From JANYIP01 sp031394045 (lineage in GTDB: Bacteria; Actinomycetota; Actinomycetes; Prado026), in contig JANMWN010000109.1 in the NCBI GenBank assembly GCA_031394045.1, positions 1 through 19,009 on the forward strand: DNA of 19,009 nucleotides, given 5' to 3'. The notes below the pieces were generated by a model. The model was given only the letters and a program-made list of their open reading frames with translations, was not told the origin of the DNA and did no database searches. Below are positions 6,392 through 14,368 of this stretch, piece by piece. A program made the position numbers and the translations under genes. Numbering within the stretch: position 1 is the stretch's first letter; the number at the start of each line of letters is the position of its first letter.

Positions 6392-9300
6392 GTTGACGGA
6401 AGGTGGTCGGTTGAGCGCGGGAGCCTGGTGGCCCGTGGCATCGTGGTCGGCCCCGCGAAGAGTGGCTGCGAGCCTTTGGCTGGTCCTTGCAGCGGTGGTC
6501 TTCGCAAGCTCCTTCGGTGTCTTCAACCCGGACGTGAAACCCGAGGTCTACCTCGCACCCGTCCGTAGCCTCAGTGCGTATCTGTCCGCCTGGCAGACGA
6601 CGCCACAGCTCGGATTCCCTAGCTTCAACGTGGGCCTAGCCCCCGTTGCGGGTGTTGTAGCGGCGTTGCAGGGCTTGGGGCTCGACGCCGACTACTCCGC
6701 TCGGGTCTTGCGCTTGATCCTGCTCACTGTTGCCGCGTTGGGTGGCGCCAATTTGGTCAGGCGTGTGCTTCCGCCGCCGGTCTCAGGCTGGACCACTCTC
6801 GCGGTCGCGGTCTGCTACCTCGCGAACCCCTACACCGTCGTGGCCGGGGGCACCCTGGCTGTCCTTTGGCCTTACGCCCTGCTTCCATGGTTGATCGTCT
6901 GCCTGCTTCGCGCGGTGACCGAGGGGCACGGCTGGCGTTGGCCAGCAGCCGGCGCGCTCGTCCTTGCGGCCATGACCGGGATGAATGCGGGTGTCGTACC
7001 CCTGATCCAGCTCGCAGCCGTACCCCCCTTCCTCTTGCTCGCGAAGTCCTTGGCCGGGTGCAGATGGCGCGACGTCGCGGTCGTTCTGGTCCGCTGGGGA
7101 CTGCTGTCCGCACTCGTATCGGCCTACTGGCTCGTCCCCACGATCTCTGCGGCTGGCGCAGGTCAGACCGTCGTCGACAACTCGGAGACCGTGGCGGGCA
7201 TCTCCAACGTCTCGTCGTGGGCGGAGGTGCTCCGCGGGCTCGGCTTGTGGCCGGTGTACGGGGGCGATGCCTCTGGCCCCTGGGTGCCCGAGCAGATCGC
7301 CTACCTGACCAGCGTCCTCGTCATCCTGCTCAGCTTCGGATGGACGGCAATGGTCGGTGCCGCCCTCGTGTGGGCCCGAGGCGCCGCGAGGGCGGCATCG
7401 CTAGCGGCTCTGGTGCTGACCGCGACCATCATGGTCGGCCTATTTCCGGGTGGATCCCGCTCCCCGTTCTCGCGACTACTCGAACTGGGGTTCGCGGATC
7501 TCCCTGGGCTGGCCGCGTTCCGTACGACGAACAAGGCAGGTGCTGGGCTGGTTCTTGCGGCATCGTTGCTCGTCGGTGCAGCGGTTCACCGGATGGTGCT
7601 TCGGCCAGCTCCTCGTCTGGGACGACTGACGCTGACGGGCTTGTCCGCCCTGGTGCTCGTGGGCGCTACGGCGCCAGTCTGGACCGGGGGGATCTACACC
7701 AGTCCGATGCCCGTCCCCGATTATTGGCATCAGGCCGCTACGGCGCTGGACGGCGGCAGCGCGGATCAGCGCGTGTGGTTCTTGCCCGGTCAGGTTGCCT
7801 CGGACTATCGATGGTCCCGGCAGCGGCCCGATGACCTTGGCAACTCGCTGTTGCGCCGGCCTACGTTGGTCCGATACGTCATCCCAGTCACGGGCGAGGA
7901 GGCCGCCAACCTGCTGCAGGCGGTCGACCAGGGGCTACAAGAGGGCAGCCTCCCCCCGGGAACCCTGTCCAAGGTGGCCCGGCGGCTCGGGGTGGGAGAT
8001 GTGCTGGTGCGCAACGACGTGGTGTGGGAGGCGAGCTCCGGAGCGCGCCCGGAGACAGTGCAGGCTGCGGTTGTGACCGACCGAGGCCTGTTGCCCGTGC
8101 GCAACTTCGGTGCGCCAGGCGAGAACACTCGCTCGCCCACGATCGCCCCGGCTGATTCCTTCGAGGCGGCGTTCCCGCCGCTTCAGCAGTACAGCGTGAC
8201 AGCGTCCGGCGACCCTTTGCATGCGGAGAGTGCGGTAGGCACTGTCATCCTCTCCGGGGACGGGTTCGCGGTCGCTCCTGCCATGTCGGCCGGGTTGATC
8301 CCCGATGGGGTCGCCTACCGCTACGCCGGGGACCTCGACGAGGCCGCCTTCGCGGCCATCATGAGGGCCGGTGCGCGCATCGTCCTGTCCGACACCAACC
8401 GCAGACGAACCACCGTCGGAGGACGGCTCACCGGCGGTCTGGGACCACTCCTTCGCTCGGACCAGGACCCAGGTTCGACGCGTGCGCTGTTCGACAGCCG
8501 GGGGCAGACGACCCTGGTGACTCCGGGCGTCCGCGTCGACGCCAGCCAGGTCGGCTCGGTGTTCGGCACCTATCCTCAGGCGGCAGCTGTGAATGCTGTC
8601 GACCAAGACCCCAAGACCTCCTGGCGGTTCGGCGACTTCTCGACCGCGGTTGGCCAGTCGCTGACCGTCAGCACGGATCATGCCTACCGCTACGGACAGC
8701 TGGACGTGAATACGTCCTCGTTGGGCGCGGTGCACATCAGCCGGATCCGTCTCCAGGCAGGCGCGACGACGAGAGAGGTTGCCGTCGGCCCAGAGGGAGT
8801 CGCGCACGCGGACCTGGGCGGAGCGACCTCCGATCGGCTCACCCTGACGGTGACTGGCACCTCGGGCAACGGCTTCAACCTGGTCGGCGTCTTTGGGATC
8901 TCCGGGTTGCCGATGACGGTGCACCGGGCAGCCGCTCTTCCAGCGCTGGTCGACGGGCTGGTGGCGGCCCTGCCGACCCAGGATGCGTCCGCGCTGGGCA
9001 GCACTCCGGTCGACGTCCTTCTCAATCGTGTCACGGGGGTCGCGGCGACGACAGCTGACGACGAGGAGACAGCACTAGACCGCGATTTCAGCCTCCCGGT
9101 CACGCGAAATTACCGGCTGTACGGCACGGTGCAGCCAGGGCCAGATGTTCCCGAGAGCCAGCTGGACCTCCTGGCCGGGTCAGACGGAACTGTCGTGGCC
9201 GAGTCCAGCTCGCGTGCCTTCGACCTGCCAACTCTGCGGGCATCCCAGGCAGTAGACGGAAACCCGACCACCGGCTGGACACCCGCGGTCGCCCTTGGCT

Positions 9301-10490
9301 CGTGGATCAGGTTTAGCGGCCCTTCGCGAGAGGTGCGGTCCGTCCGCATCAATCAGCCTGCTCTCGGAGCCCGTGGCGCTTGGGCCACCAAGATCGAGGT
9401 TCTGGTCGACGGCAAGCGGGTCGGGGAGGGGGCGGTCGGTCCCGGGCCACGGACTATCCCGGTCGTGCCGACGAAGGGATCGACCGTCGAGCTGAGGGTT
9501 ACCGCAGTCAGCGGCCCCGGTGCGATACGCATACTGGAGACCGATGCGGCGGGGAGAACCGTGACCTTCGATCGAGATCGTGCGGCGAGAGCGTGCATCA
9601 CCGTGGCCAGCCTCGACGGGGGCGATCTGCTGGTCCAGCCCCTTCAGCCGATCACCTCAGCCGCTCCTGTTCTCTTCGGCTCGTGCGGAGGAACCAGCCT
9701 GGCGCTGTCCGCCGGCACCCATCAGCTCAGGGGTTCGCGCTCGTGGTTACTCGACACGGTCGTGCTCCGTGACCAGTCCGGCGAGCGGGTGCTCTCGGCC
9801 ATCGCACCGCAGGTCAGCGGTTCGAGCGGCAGCACCTCGGCCGACGTCGATGTAGCACCTTCGGCCGCGCCCTACTATCTGGTGCTCGGCCAAGCGTTCG
9901 ACCCGCGCTGGAGCGCCACGCTGGACGGTCATGACCTCGGTGCACCTGTTGTTGTGGACGGCTGGTCCGCCGGGTGGCTCGTCGCCGCGTCAGGTCCCCA
10001 CCACATCGCGATCATCTATCGGCCCCAGCAGTTGGCTACCCGTGCGCTGGGAGTCTCACTGATCGCGATCGTCCTCACGAGTCTGCTGCTGGTCCGTCGG
10101 CCAAAGCCCCGTCCGTCCCGTGGGGATGTCCCGCGGGACGTATCGAAATCCCGTGCCCGAGAGGCCTACGTCTGGTCTGCGGTCGTCGTGGGCTCCTGGT
10201 TCCTCGGTGGTGCCCTCGCAGGCGGGGTCGCACTTCTTCTCGTCCTGTGGTGCGTTCTCGGGACGCCGGCACCCCGATGGATGTTCCGTGTCGGGCTGGC
10301 GCTGTGGTGCTCGCTCGGGTTGGCCTTCGTCCTGGGCAGTTCTGGCCGCCTCGGCTCGGTCACGCCCGAACTCGTCACGGGCAACGTCTGGCCCAGCCAG
10401 CTGGCCCTCACCGGGCTTGTCGCTCTGGTGGTCGGCGTCGTCTACCAGAGCTTGCTCGGGTCATCTGGCACACTTCCGGACCGTGGCTGA
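6378..10490 (+). CDS. Large AftD-like (DUF3367) membrane arabinofuranosyltransferase, divergent paralogue
   Basis: The product is about 1370 aa. The N-terminal third is a GT-C-type membrane part: a first helix, then an acidic external loop FNPDVKPEVYLAP (Asp codon 6531-6533) and many further helices. The middle is a large extracytoplasmic part. It has two stretches resembling F5/8-type C (discoidin) carbohydrate-binding domains, VDQDPKTSWRFG (near 8600-8640) and AVDGNPTTGW (near 9250-9280). After these comes the PYYLVLGQAFDPRW segment (from 9871) typical of the family, then C-terminal helices. AftD enzymes add arabinofuranose from decaprenyl-phospho-arabinose outside the membrane. The donor and acceptor here are unproven, since the loop differs from the canonical DTKLDL. 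GTG 6378 is chosen because AGGTGG lies 5 nt upstream; GTG 6369 and TTG 6411 are alternatives. It heads an operon with the GT2 1 nt downstream. Codon use is less GC-biased than in the second aftD. Confidence 0.85.
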   Translation: MSGRRLTEGGRLSAGAWWPVASWSAPRRVAASLWLVLAAVVFASSFGVFNPDVKPEVYLAPVRSLSAYLSAWQTTPQLGFPSFNVGLAPVAGVVAALQGLGLDADYSARVLRLILLTVAALGGANLVRRVLPPPVSGWTTLAVAVCYLANPYTVVAGGTLAVLWPYALLPWLIVCLLRAVTEGHGWRWPAAGALVLAAMTGMNAGVVPLIQLAAVPPFLLLAKSLAGCRWRDVAVVLVRWGLLSALVSAYWLVPTISAAGAGQTVVDNSETVAGISNVSSWAEVLRGLGLWPVYGGDASGPWVPEQIAYLTSVLVILLSFGWTAMVGAALVWARGAARAASLAALVLTATIMVGLFPGGSRSPFSRLLELGFADLPGLAAFRTTNKAGAGLVLAASLLVGAAVHRMVLRPAPRLGRLTLTGLSALVLVGATAPVWTGGIYTSPMPVPDYWHQAATALDGGSADQRVWFLPGQVASDYRWSRQRPDDLGNSLLRRPTLVRYVIPVTGEEAANLLQAVDQGLQEGSLPPGTLSKVARRLGVGDVLVRNDVVWEASSGARPETVQAAVVTDRGLLPVRNFGAPGENTRSPTIAPADSFEAAFPPLQQYSVTASGDPLHAESAVGTVILSGDGFAVAPAMSAGLIPDGVAYRYAGDLDEAAFAAIMRAGARIVLSDTNRRRTTVGGRLTGGLGPLLRSDQDPGSTRALFDSRGQTTLVTPGVRVDASQVGSVFGTYPQAAAVNAVDQDPKTSWRFGDFSTAVGQSLTVSTDHAYRYGQLDVNTSSLGAVHISRIRLQAGATTREVAVGPEGVAHADLGGATSDRLTLTVTGTSGNGFNLVGVFGISGLPMTVHRAAALPALVDGLVAALPTQDASALGSTPVDVLLNRVTGVAATTADDEETALDRDFSLPVTRNYRLYGTVQPGPDVPESQLDLLAGSDGTVVAESSSRAFDLPTLRASQAVDGNPTTGWTPAVALGSWIRFSGPSREVRSVRINQPALGARGAWATKIEVLVDGKRVGEGAVGPGPRTIPVVPTKGSTVELRVTAVSGPGAIRILETDAAGRTVTFDRDRAARACITVASLDGGDLLVQPLQPITSAAPVLFGSCGGTSLALSAGTHQLRGSRSWLLDTVVLRDQSGERVLSAIAPQVSGSSGSTSADVDVAPSAAPYYLVLGQAFDPRWSATLDGHDLGAPVVVDGWSAGWLVAASGPHHIAIIYRPQQLATRALGVSLIAIVLTSLLLVRRPKPRPSRGDVPRDVSKSRAREAYVWSAVVVGSWFLGGALAGGVALLLVLWCVLGTPAPRWMFRVGLALWCSLGLAFVLGSSGRLGSVTPELVTGNVWPSQLALTGLVALVVGVVYQSLLGSSGTLPDRG

Positions 10491-10491
10491 A

Positions 10492-11331
10492 ATGAGTGAT
10501 CCTGCGCCATTGGTCACCGTCGTGGTGCCGACACGCAACGTGGCTCGCACTCTGGAGGCCTGCCTCAAGTCGATCCGTGCACAGGACTGGAGCCGGCTCG
10601 AACTTGTTGTTGTGGACAACTACAGCGACGACGCCACGCCCTTGATCGCCGAACGCTATGCCCACCAGTTCCTCGTCGCCGGCCCCGAGCGGAGTACGCA
10701 GAGGAACCTCGGCGTGGAGGTGGCCAAGGGCGACTATGTGCTTTGGGTCGACTCCGACATGGTGCTTCCGCCCAGGACAGTGTCGGCGGCCGTCAAGGTG
10801 GCACTGGAGACCGGTGCTGACGCCGTGTCGATCCCCGAGGTGAGCGTCGGTCCGGGCTACTGGACGGCTTGCCGGGCGCTCGAGCGCTCCTGCTACCGGG
10901 ACGATCCGGCGCTGTACTACCCGCGCCTGATTCAACGCGATTTCCTGCGCCGGCTCGGCGGCTTCTCCGAAACCATGGCGGGCCCTGAGGACGTCGATCT
11001 TCGCCTGCGGATGAATGACGAGGAGGCAGTTCTGGCGCACAGCCCGGATGTCTACATCTTGCATGACGAGGGGCGCCTCACCTTCTCTTCGATCCTCTCC
11101 AAGCGGGTCTACTACGGGCGCAGCCTGCCCGCCTTTGCGGCCGCGCATCCTGGCGCACTCGGGGATCAGGGCAAGGGGACACTGGCCTCGTTCGCACGCC
11201 ACCGCAGACGTCTTGCCCATCATCCGTTCCTCACCACCGGGATCGTCGTGATGCGCAGTTGCGAGGCTGCTGCATATGGAGTCGGCTACTGGAAAGGTCG
11301 ACAGAGCCTGCGCAGTAAGCAGCGCGCGTGA
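10492..11331 (+). CDS. Family 2 glycosyltransferase
   Basis: The 279-aa product is a GT-A fold transferase. VTVVVPTRN (8-16) is the nucleotide-binding first strand, VDNYSDDAT (41-49) the usual second motif, and WVDSDM contains the metal-binding DSD (87-89). GGFSETMAGPEDVDL (156-170) holds the acidic acceptor-side motif. It lacks membrane helices, so it should act in the cytoplasm on a nucleotide-sugar donor and a lipid-linked acceptor. Its ATG begins 1 nt after the preceding stop (TGAAATG), with no good Shine-Dalgarno, so translation is probably coupled. The next gene overlaps it by 4 bp. The sugar cannot be told from the sequence. Confidence 0.9.
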   Translation: MSDPAPLVTVVVPTRNVARTLEACLKSIRAQDWSRLELVVVDNYSDDATPLIAERYAHQFLVAGPERSTQRNLGVEVAKGDYVLWVDSDMVLPPRTVSAAVKVALETGADAVSIPEVSVGPGYWTACRALERSCYRDDPALYYPRLIQRDFLRRLGGFSETMAGPEDVDLRLRMNDEEAVLAHSPDVYILHDEGRLTFSSILSKRVYYGRSLPAFAAAHPGALGDQGKGTLASFARHRRRLAHHPFLTTGIVVMRSCEAAAYGVGYWKGRQSLRSKQRA

Positions 11332-12407
11332 GCGAGGGGGTACGTCGGCTGCTCTGGGCCTCGCTCGCCGATGAGCGCCCGCGCCGAGAGGTCTACTGGC
11401 TCTCGCTCATGCCGCGGACGACGGTGACGGCTATCGGCGACCATCGGCCTGTCGGTGACATCGCCTGGGTCCACGGAGAGTTCCGGAGACCGGTCCGCCG
11501 GTTCGTAGAGGCAGGCGCGCTCGCCTGGCAGACCGGACTGGAGGCTGTGCCGTCGCACTATGACTGGTGCGCGTCGCTCGAGCTCTGCTCGCTCGTGACC
11601 GGTCAGGTTGCCGACTATGCCCGTGCCCGAGGTCTCCGACAGGCTGTGGTCACCTGGGAGAACGACCAGTACCAGCCGTTGTACCGGCTGCCCCCGTACC
11701 GTCAGGCGACGCGCAAGGCGCTGGACGCCGACCTGTTCATCTGTTTGATCGAGGCGGCTCGCACTCACCTTCTGCATCTCGGCGTACCCACCGAACGCAT
11801 CGCGGTGGTGAGCCCAGGGGTCGACACGGTGGCGTTCCAACCGGCACCGGTCGCAGCCACCGAACCGGTCATCAGCTTCGTGTCTCCGCTGGCGCGCAAC
11901 AAGGGGATCGATCGAGTCCTCGATGCGTTCGCGATCGTGCGCCAACGGATGCCAGAGGCGCGGCTCGAGGTGATGGGTCGCGGTCCGCTGCAGAGTCTCG
12001 TGCGTGGAGTCGCCGCGAAACCGTCGTCAGGGGTCACGCTGCTGCCCGCAGGTGATGTCGCCGACGTGGCGCGCACGCTTCAACGGGCGGCGGTCTTCGT
12101 CACCGCTCCGCGGATGACATGGAAATGGAACGAGCAGTTCGGCCTCGCTTATCTCGAGGCCATGGCCTCGGGGTTGCCGATCGTCACGACGCGGTGCGGG
12201 ACAAACCACGAAGCAGTGCGCGGTGACAACCTCCTCGTGGACGACGACGTAGAGGCCCTGGCCGCTGGTCTGCTCTCCTTCCTTGACGACGCCGAGCACA
12301 GGGCGAAGGTCGGGGCCGCCAATCGCCAGCTCGTCCTGGCAGAGAACGAGCTCGGTCACCAGTCCCGCCTGATGGCCGACGCGTTCCGGGCGATCGACGG
12401 CCTTTGA
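11328..12407 (+). CDS. Family 4 (GT-B fold) glycosyltransferase
   Basis: The 359-aa product has the GT4 C-terminal signature: a donor-binding segment FVSPLARNKGIDRVLDAF near 183-200, EVMGRGPL, and the EX7E motif EQFGLAYLE (Glu269 and Glu277) followed by AMASGLPIVTT. The N-terminal domain is poorly recognisable and lacks an obvious GGxE/GG-rich start, so the acceptor is unclear. It should be a retaining cytoplasmic transferase. The GTG start at 11328 overlaps the stop of the GT2 gene (GTGA), and its own stop overlaps the next start (TTGA), so it is tightly coupled inside the operon 6378-14368. Many codons end in A/T (7 of 19 in the sample 12003-12059), as elsewhere in this central block. Confidence 0.88.
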   Translation: MSEGVRRLLWASLADERPRREVYWLSLMPRTTVTAIGDHRPVGDIAWVHGEFRRPVRRFVEAGALAWQTGLEAVPSHYDWCASLELCSLVTGQVADYARARGLRQAVVTWENDQYQPLYRLPPYRQATRKALDADLFICLIEAARTHLLHLGVPTERIAVVSPGVDTVAFQPAPVAATEPVISFVSPLARNKGIDRVLDAFAIVRQRMPEARLEVMGRGPLQSLVRGVAAKPSSGVTLLPAGDVADVARTLQRAAVFVTAPRMTWKWNEQFGLAYLEAMASGLPIVTTRCGTNHEAVRGDNLLVDDDVEALAAGLLSFLDDAEHRAKVGAANRQLVLAENELGHQSRLMADAFRAIDGL

Positions 12408-14368
12408 CTGTCTTCCAAGATCGTCGTCCCGCGATGTCGGTAGCCGTGGTCGGACCGGCCGTCGGGCTGATCGCAGGTGTCCTGGCGCTCGGACCGGTGC
12501 TGTTTCACCGCGGGTTCACCCTCTCGTACGACATGGTCTTCGTGCCGGACCCGCCGATCACCCTCAGCACGTGGGGCATGGACGGCTCGGTCCCGAGAGC
12601 CGTACCGAACGACCTCGTCGTCGCACTGCTCAGCCACGTCGTACCCGCGGACATCGTGCAGAAGTTGTTGCTGCTGGCGGTTTTCGTCGTCGGAGCATGG
12701 GGAGCCGCCCGGTTCTTCACTACTGTCGTGGGTGCTGCCGCCGCGGGTCTGCTGTACGTCTGGAACCCGTACGTGCTCGAGCGACTGGTGATCGGGCACC
12801 TTGGGTTCCTGCTCGGGCTGGCGGTGCTGCCTTGGGCGGTGCACGCGGCGGCTCGGCTGCGGGCTGGCGACCCCGCTGACAGGAGCGCGGCGTCGAGCAC
12901 CGCGCTGTGGGTCGTGGTGGCCGCCCTGGCCGGATCGACCTCCGGGGTGCTCGTCGCCGGCTGCGCCCTGGTCGTCGCGTGCTGGCCGGGTGGTCCGCAG
13001 GGGGCGCTCTCGTTCGTCCGCCGCCTGCTCATCGTGCTGGTCCCAGCGGCCATGGCTGCGTCGGCGTGGTTGCTCCCGGCGCTCCTGCGACCGGGCGGGA
13101 TTCCGGCCGACCCGGCCGGGGTCGACGCGTTCGCGGCGCGGGCCGACACCCCGCTGGGGCTGCTGCCGAGCCTGCTGACCCTGGGCGGCCTGTGGAACCC
13201 GGCGACCTGGCCGGGGGAGCGGGCCAACGGTTTCCTGGTGCTTGTCGTGCTCCTGGTGGTGGTCTCGGTGCTTGCACTCGGCGGGGCCGCGCTGCTGCGC
13301 TGGTCGTCCGGCGCGGGACAGGCTGTGGTCGCCCTGGGCATGGCCGGTCTCCTGCTCGCCATGGCTGCCTCGCTCCCAGGCGGCCGTCCGCTGATGGCGT
13401 GGGTGGTCGACGACCTGCCGGGCGGTGGGCTGCTGCGAGACAGCCAGAAGGTGTTGATGCCGACCGTCCTGGTGGTGGCGCTGGCCGGTGGCTTCGCCGT
13501 GGATCGGCTGGTCACGAGGCCTGCCCTCGCAAGCCTCGCCGTCGCGGTCGTCGTCCTGCCGGTGCTGCTCCTGCCCAGCCTGGCGTGGGGGGTGCACGGT
13601 CGATTGACTGCCGTGAGCTACCCGACCGAGTGGACGCAGGTCCAGCGGCTCGTGGCCGAGCAGGCAGCCGAGGGTGCTGGCGGCGACGTCGCCTCGTTCC
13701 CCTGGACCTATTACCGACGATTCTCCTGGAACGGTGGCCGCGTGGTCCTCGACCCGATGCCCCGGCTCCTCCCACGCGTGGTCGTCGTCAACGACGACCT
13801 GCCCCTCTCGGACCGTACGGTGCGCGGCGAGGACCCGCGGGCGGCCCGGATCTCCGCCGTCCTGGCCGGTGGCGGATCGCTCCCGGACGAGCTCCGGCGC
13901 GACGGCGTAGGTCTGGCCGTGGTCGATCTCGAGGCCTCGGATGCGGCGACCTACCGCGCCCGGCTGGCCGGTGTCCCGGTCCTGCACGACGGACCCGGCC
14001 TGCTCGTCGTCGACCTCGCCTCTGCTGGCCCGGTCGACTCGCCGACCGGGCGTACGCCGGCCGTTGCTGCATTCGGGTGGGTCCTGCTCGCGCTCGCGCT
14101 CAGCGGCGCGTCGATCGCCCGCATCATGACCGCGGCCGGGCGCTCCCTGCTACCTTTGCGGCGTCAACCAGACCGAAGGCGCGGGAGTGACATGAAGCTG
14201 GACGAAGGTGGCACGGACGACACGGGCGGCGTTCTCGTTGTCCTGCTCGCGGCCGTTCTCGGGGTGGTCTTCGCAGGTCTGGGCTCGGCTGCGCTCGTCA
14301 GCGCGGGTTCCAACGGTGCCGGTGGCGCGTCCATCGACCAGCCGCTGGTCACGTACGACTCGAAGTAA
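12404..14368 (+). CDS. Polytopic GT-C-like membrane protein with extra C-terminal module
   Basis: The 654-aa product has many membrane helices in its first ~400 residues, with an early acidic loop (TLSYDMVFVPD, then WGMDGSVPRAVPND) resembling GT-C glycosyltransferases. An external domain follows (about 405-550), then a helix near 552-577. I judge it related to mycobacterial Rv0226c, an uncharacterised membrane protein of roughly 576 aa in my memory. Both the family and the opposite-strand GT4 neighbour fit. TTG 12404 overlaps the previous stop (TTGA); ATG 12434 is an alternative. Residues 597-654 form a distinct tail with one more helix (listed separately). The gene ends 20 bp inside the convergent GT4. 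The sugar donor is probably polyprenyl-linked, by inference only. Confidence 0.75.
   Translation: MTVFQDRRPAMSVAVVGPAVGLIAGVLALGPVLFHRGFTLSYDMVFVPDPPITLSTWGMDGSVPRAVPNDLVVALLSHVVPADIVQKLLLLAVFVVGAWGAARFFTTVVGAAAAGLLYVWNPYVLERLVIGHLGFLLGLAVLPWAVHAAARLRAGDPADRSAASSTALWVVVAALAGSTSGVLVAGCALVVACWPGGPQGALSFVRRLLIVLVPAAMAASAWLLPALLRPGGIPADPAGVDAFAARADTPLGLLPSLLTLGGLWNPATWPGERANGFLVLVVLLVVVSVLALGGAALLRWSSGAGQAVVALGMAGLLLAMAASLPGGRPLMAWVVDDLPGGGLLRDSQKVLMPTVLVVALAGGFAVDRLVTRPALASLAVAVVVLPVLLLPSLAWGVHGRLTAVSYPTEWTQVQRLVAEQAAEGAGGDVASFPWTYYRRFSWNGGRVVLDPMPRLLPRVVVVNDDLPLSDRTVRGEDPRAARISAVLAGGGSLPDELRRDGVGLAVVDLEASDAATYRARLAGVPVLHDGPGLLVVDLASAGPVDSPTGRTPAVAAFGWVLLALALSGASIARIMTAAGRSLLPLRRQPDRRRGSDMKLDEGGTDDTGGVLVVLLAAVLGVVFAGLGSAALVSAGSNGAGGASIDQPLVTYDSK
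14192..14368 (+). other. C-terminal module or nested small gene, DUF2613-like
   Basis: From an in-frame ATG at 14192 there are 58 residues: a short acidic N-terminus, one helix (VLVVLLAAVLGVVFAGLG), then a short external tail ending QPLVTYDSK. The shape matches the small single-helix DUF2613 proteins, of which mycobacterial Rv0236A lies next to aftD and ends in a similar Tyr-Gly motif as I remember it. GGGAG lies 4 nt before the ATG, and a TACCTT -10-like box is at 14151-14156. It may therefore be made separately as well as, or instead of, being fused to the membrane protein. The link to DUF2613 is an inference from size, topology and context. Confidence 0.45.

Noticed and set aside
12356..13987. 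Long open minus-strand frame (543 codons) opposite the GT-C-like gene
   Set aside because: The product is Gln/Arg/His-rich low-complexity sequence without domains or a ribosome site, while the plus strand encodes clear membrane helices.
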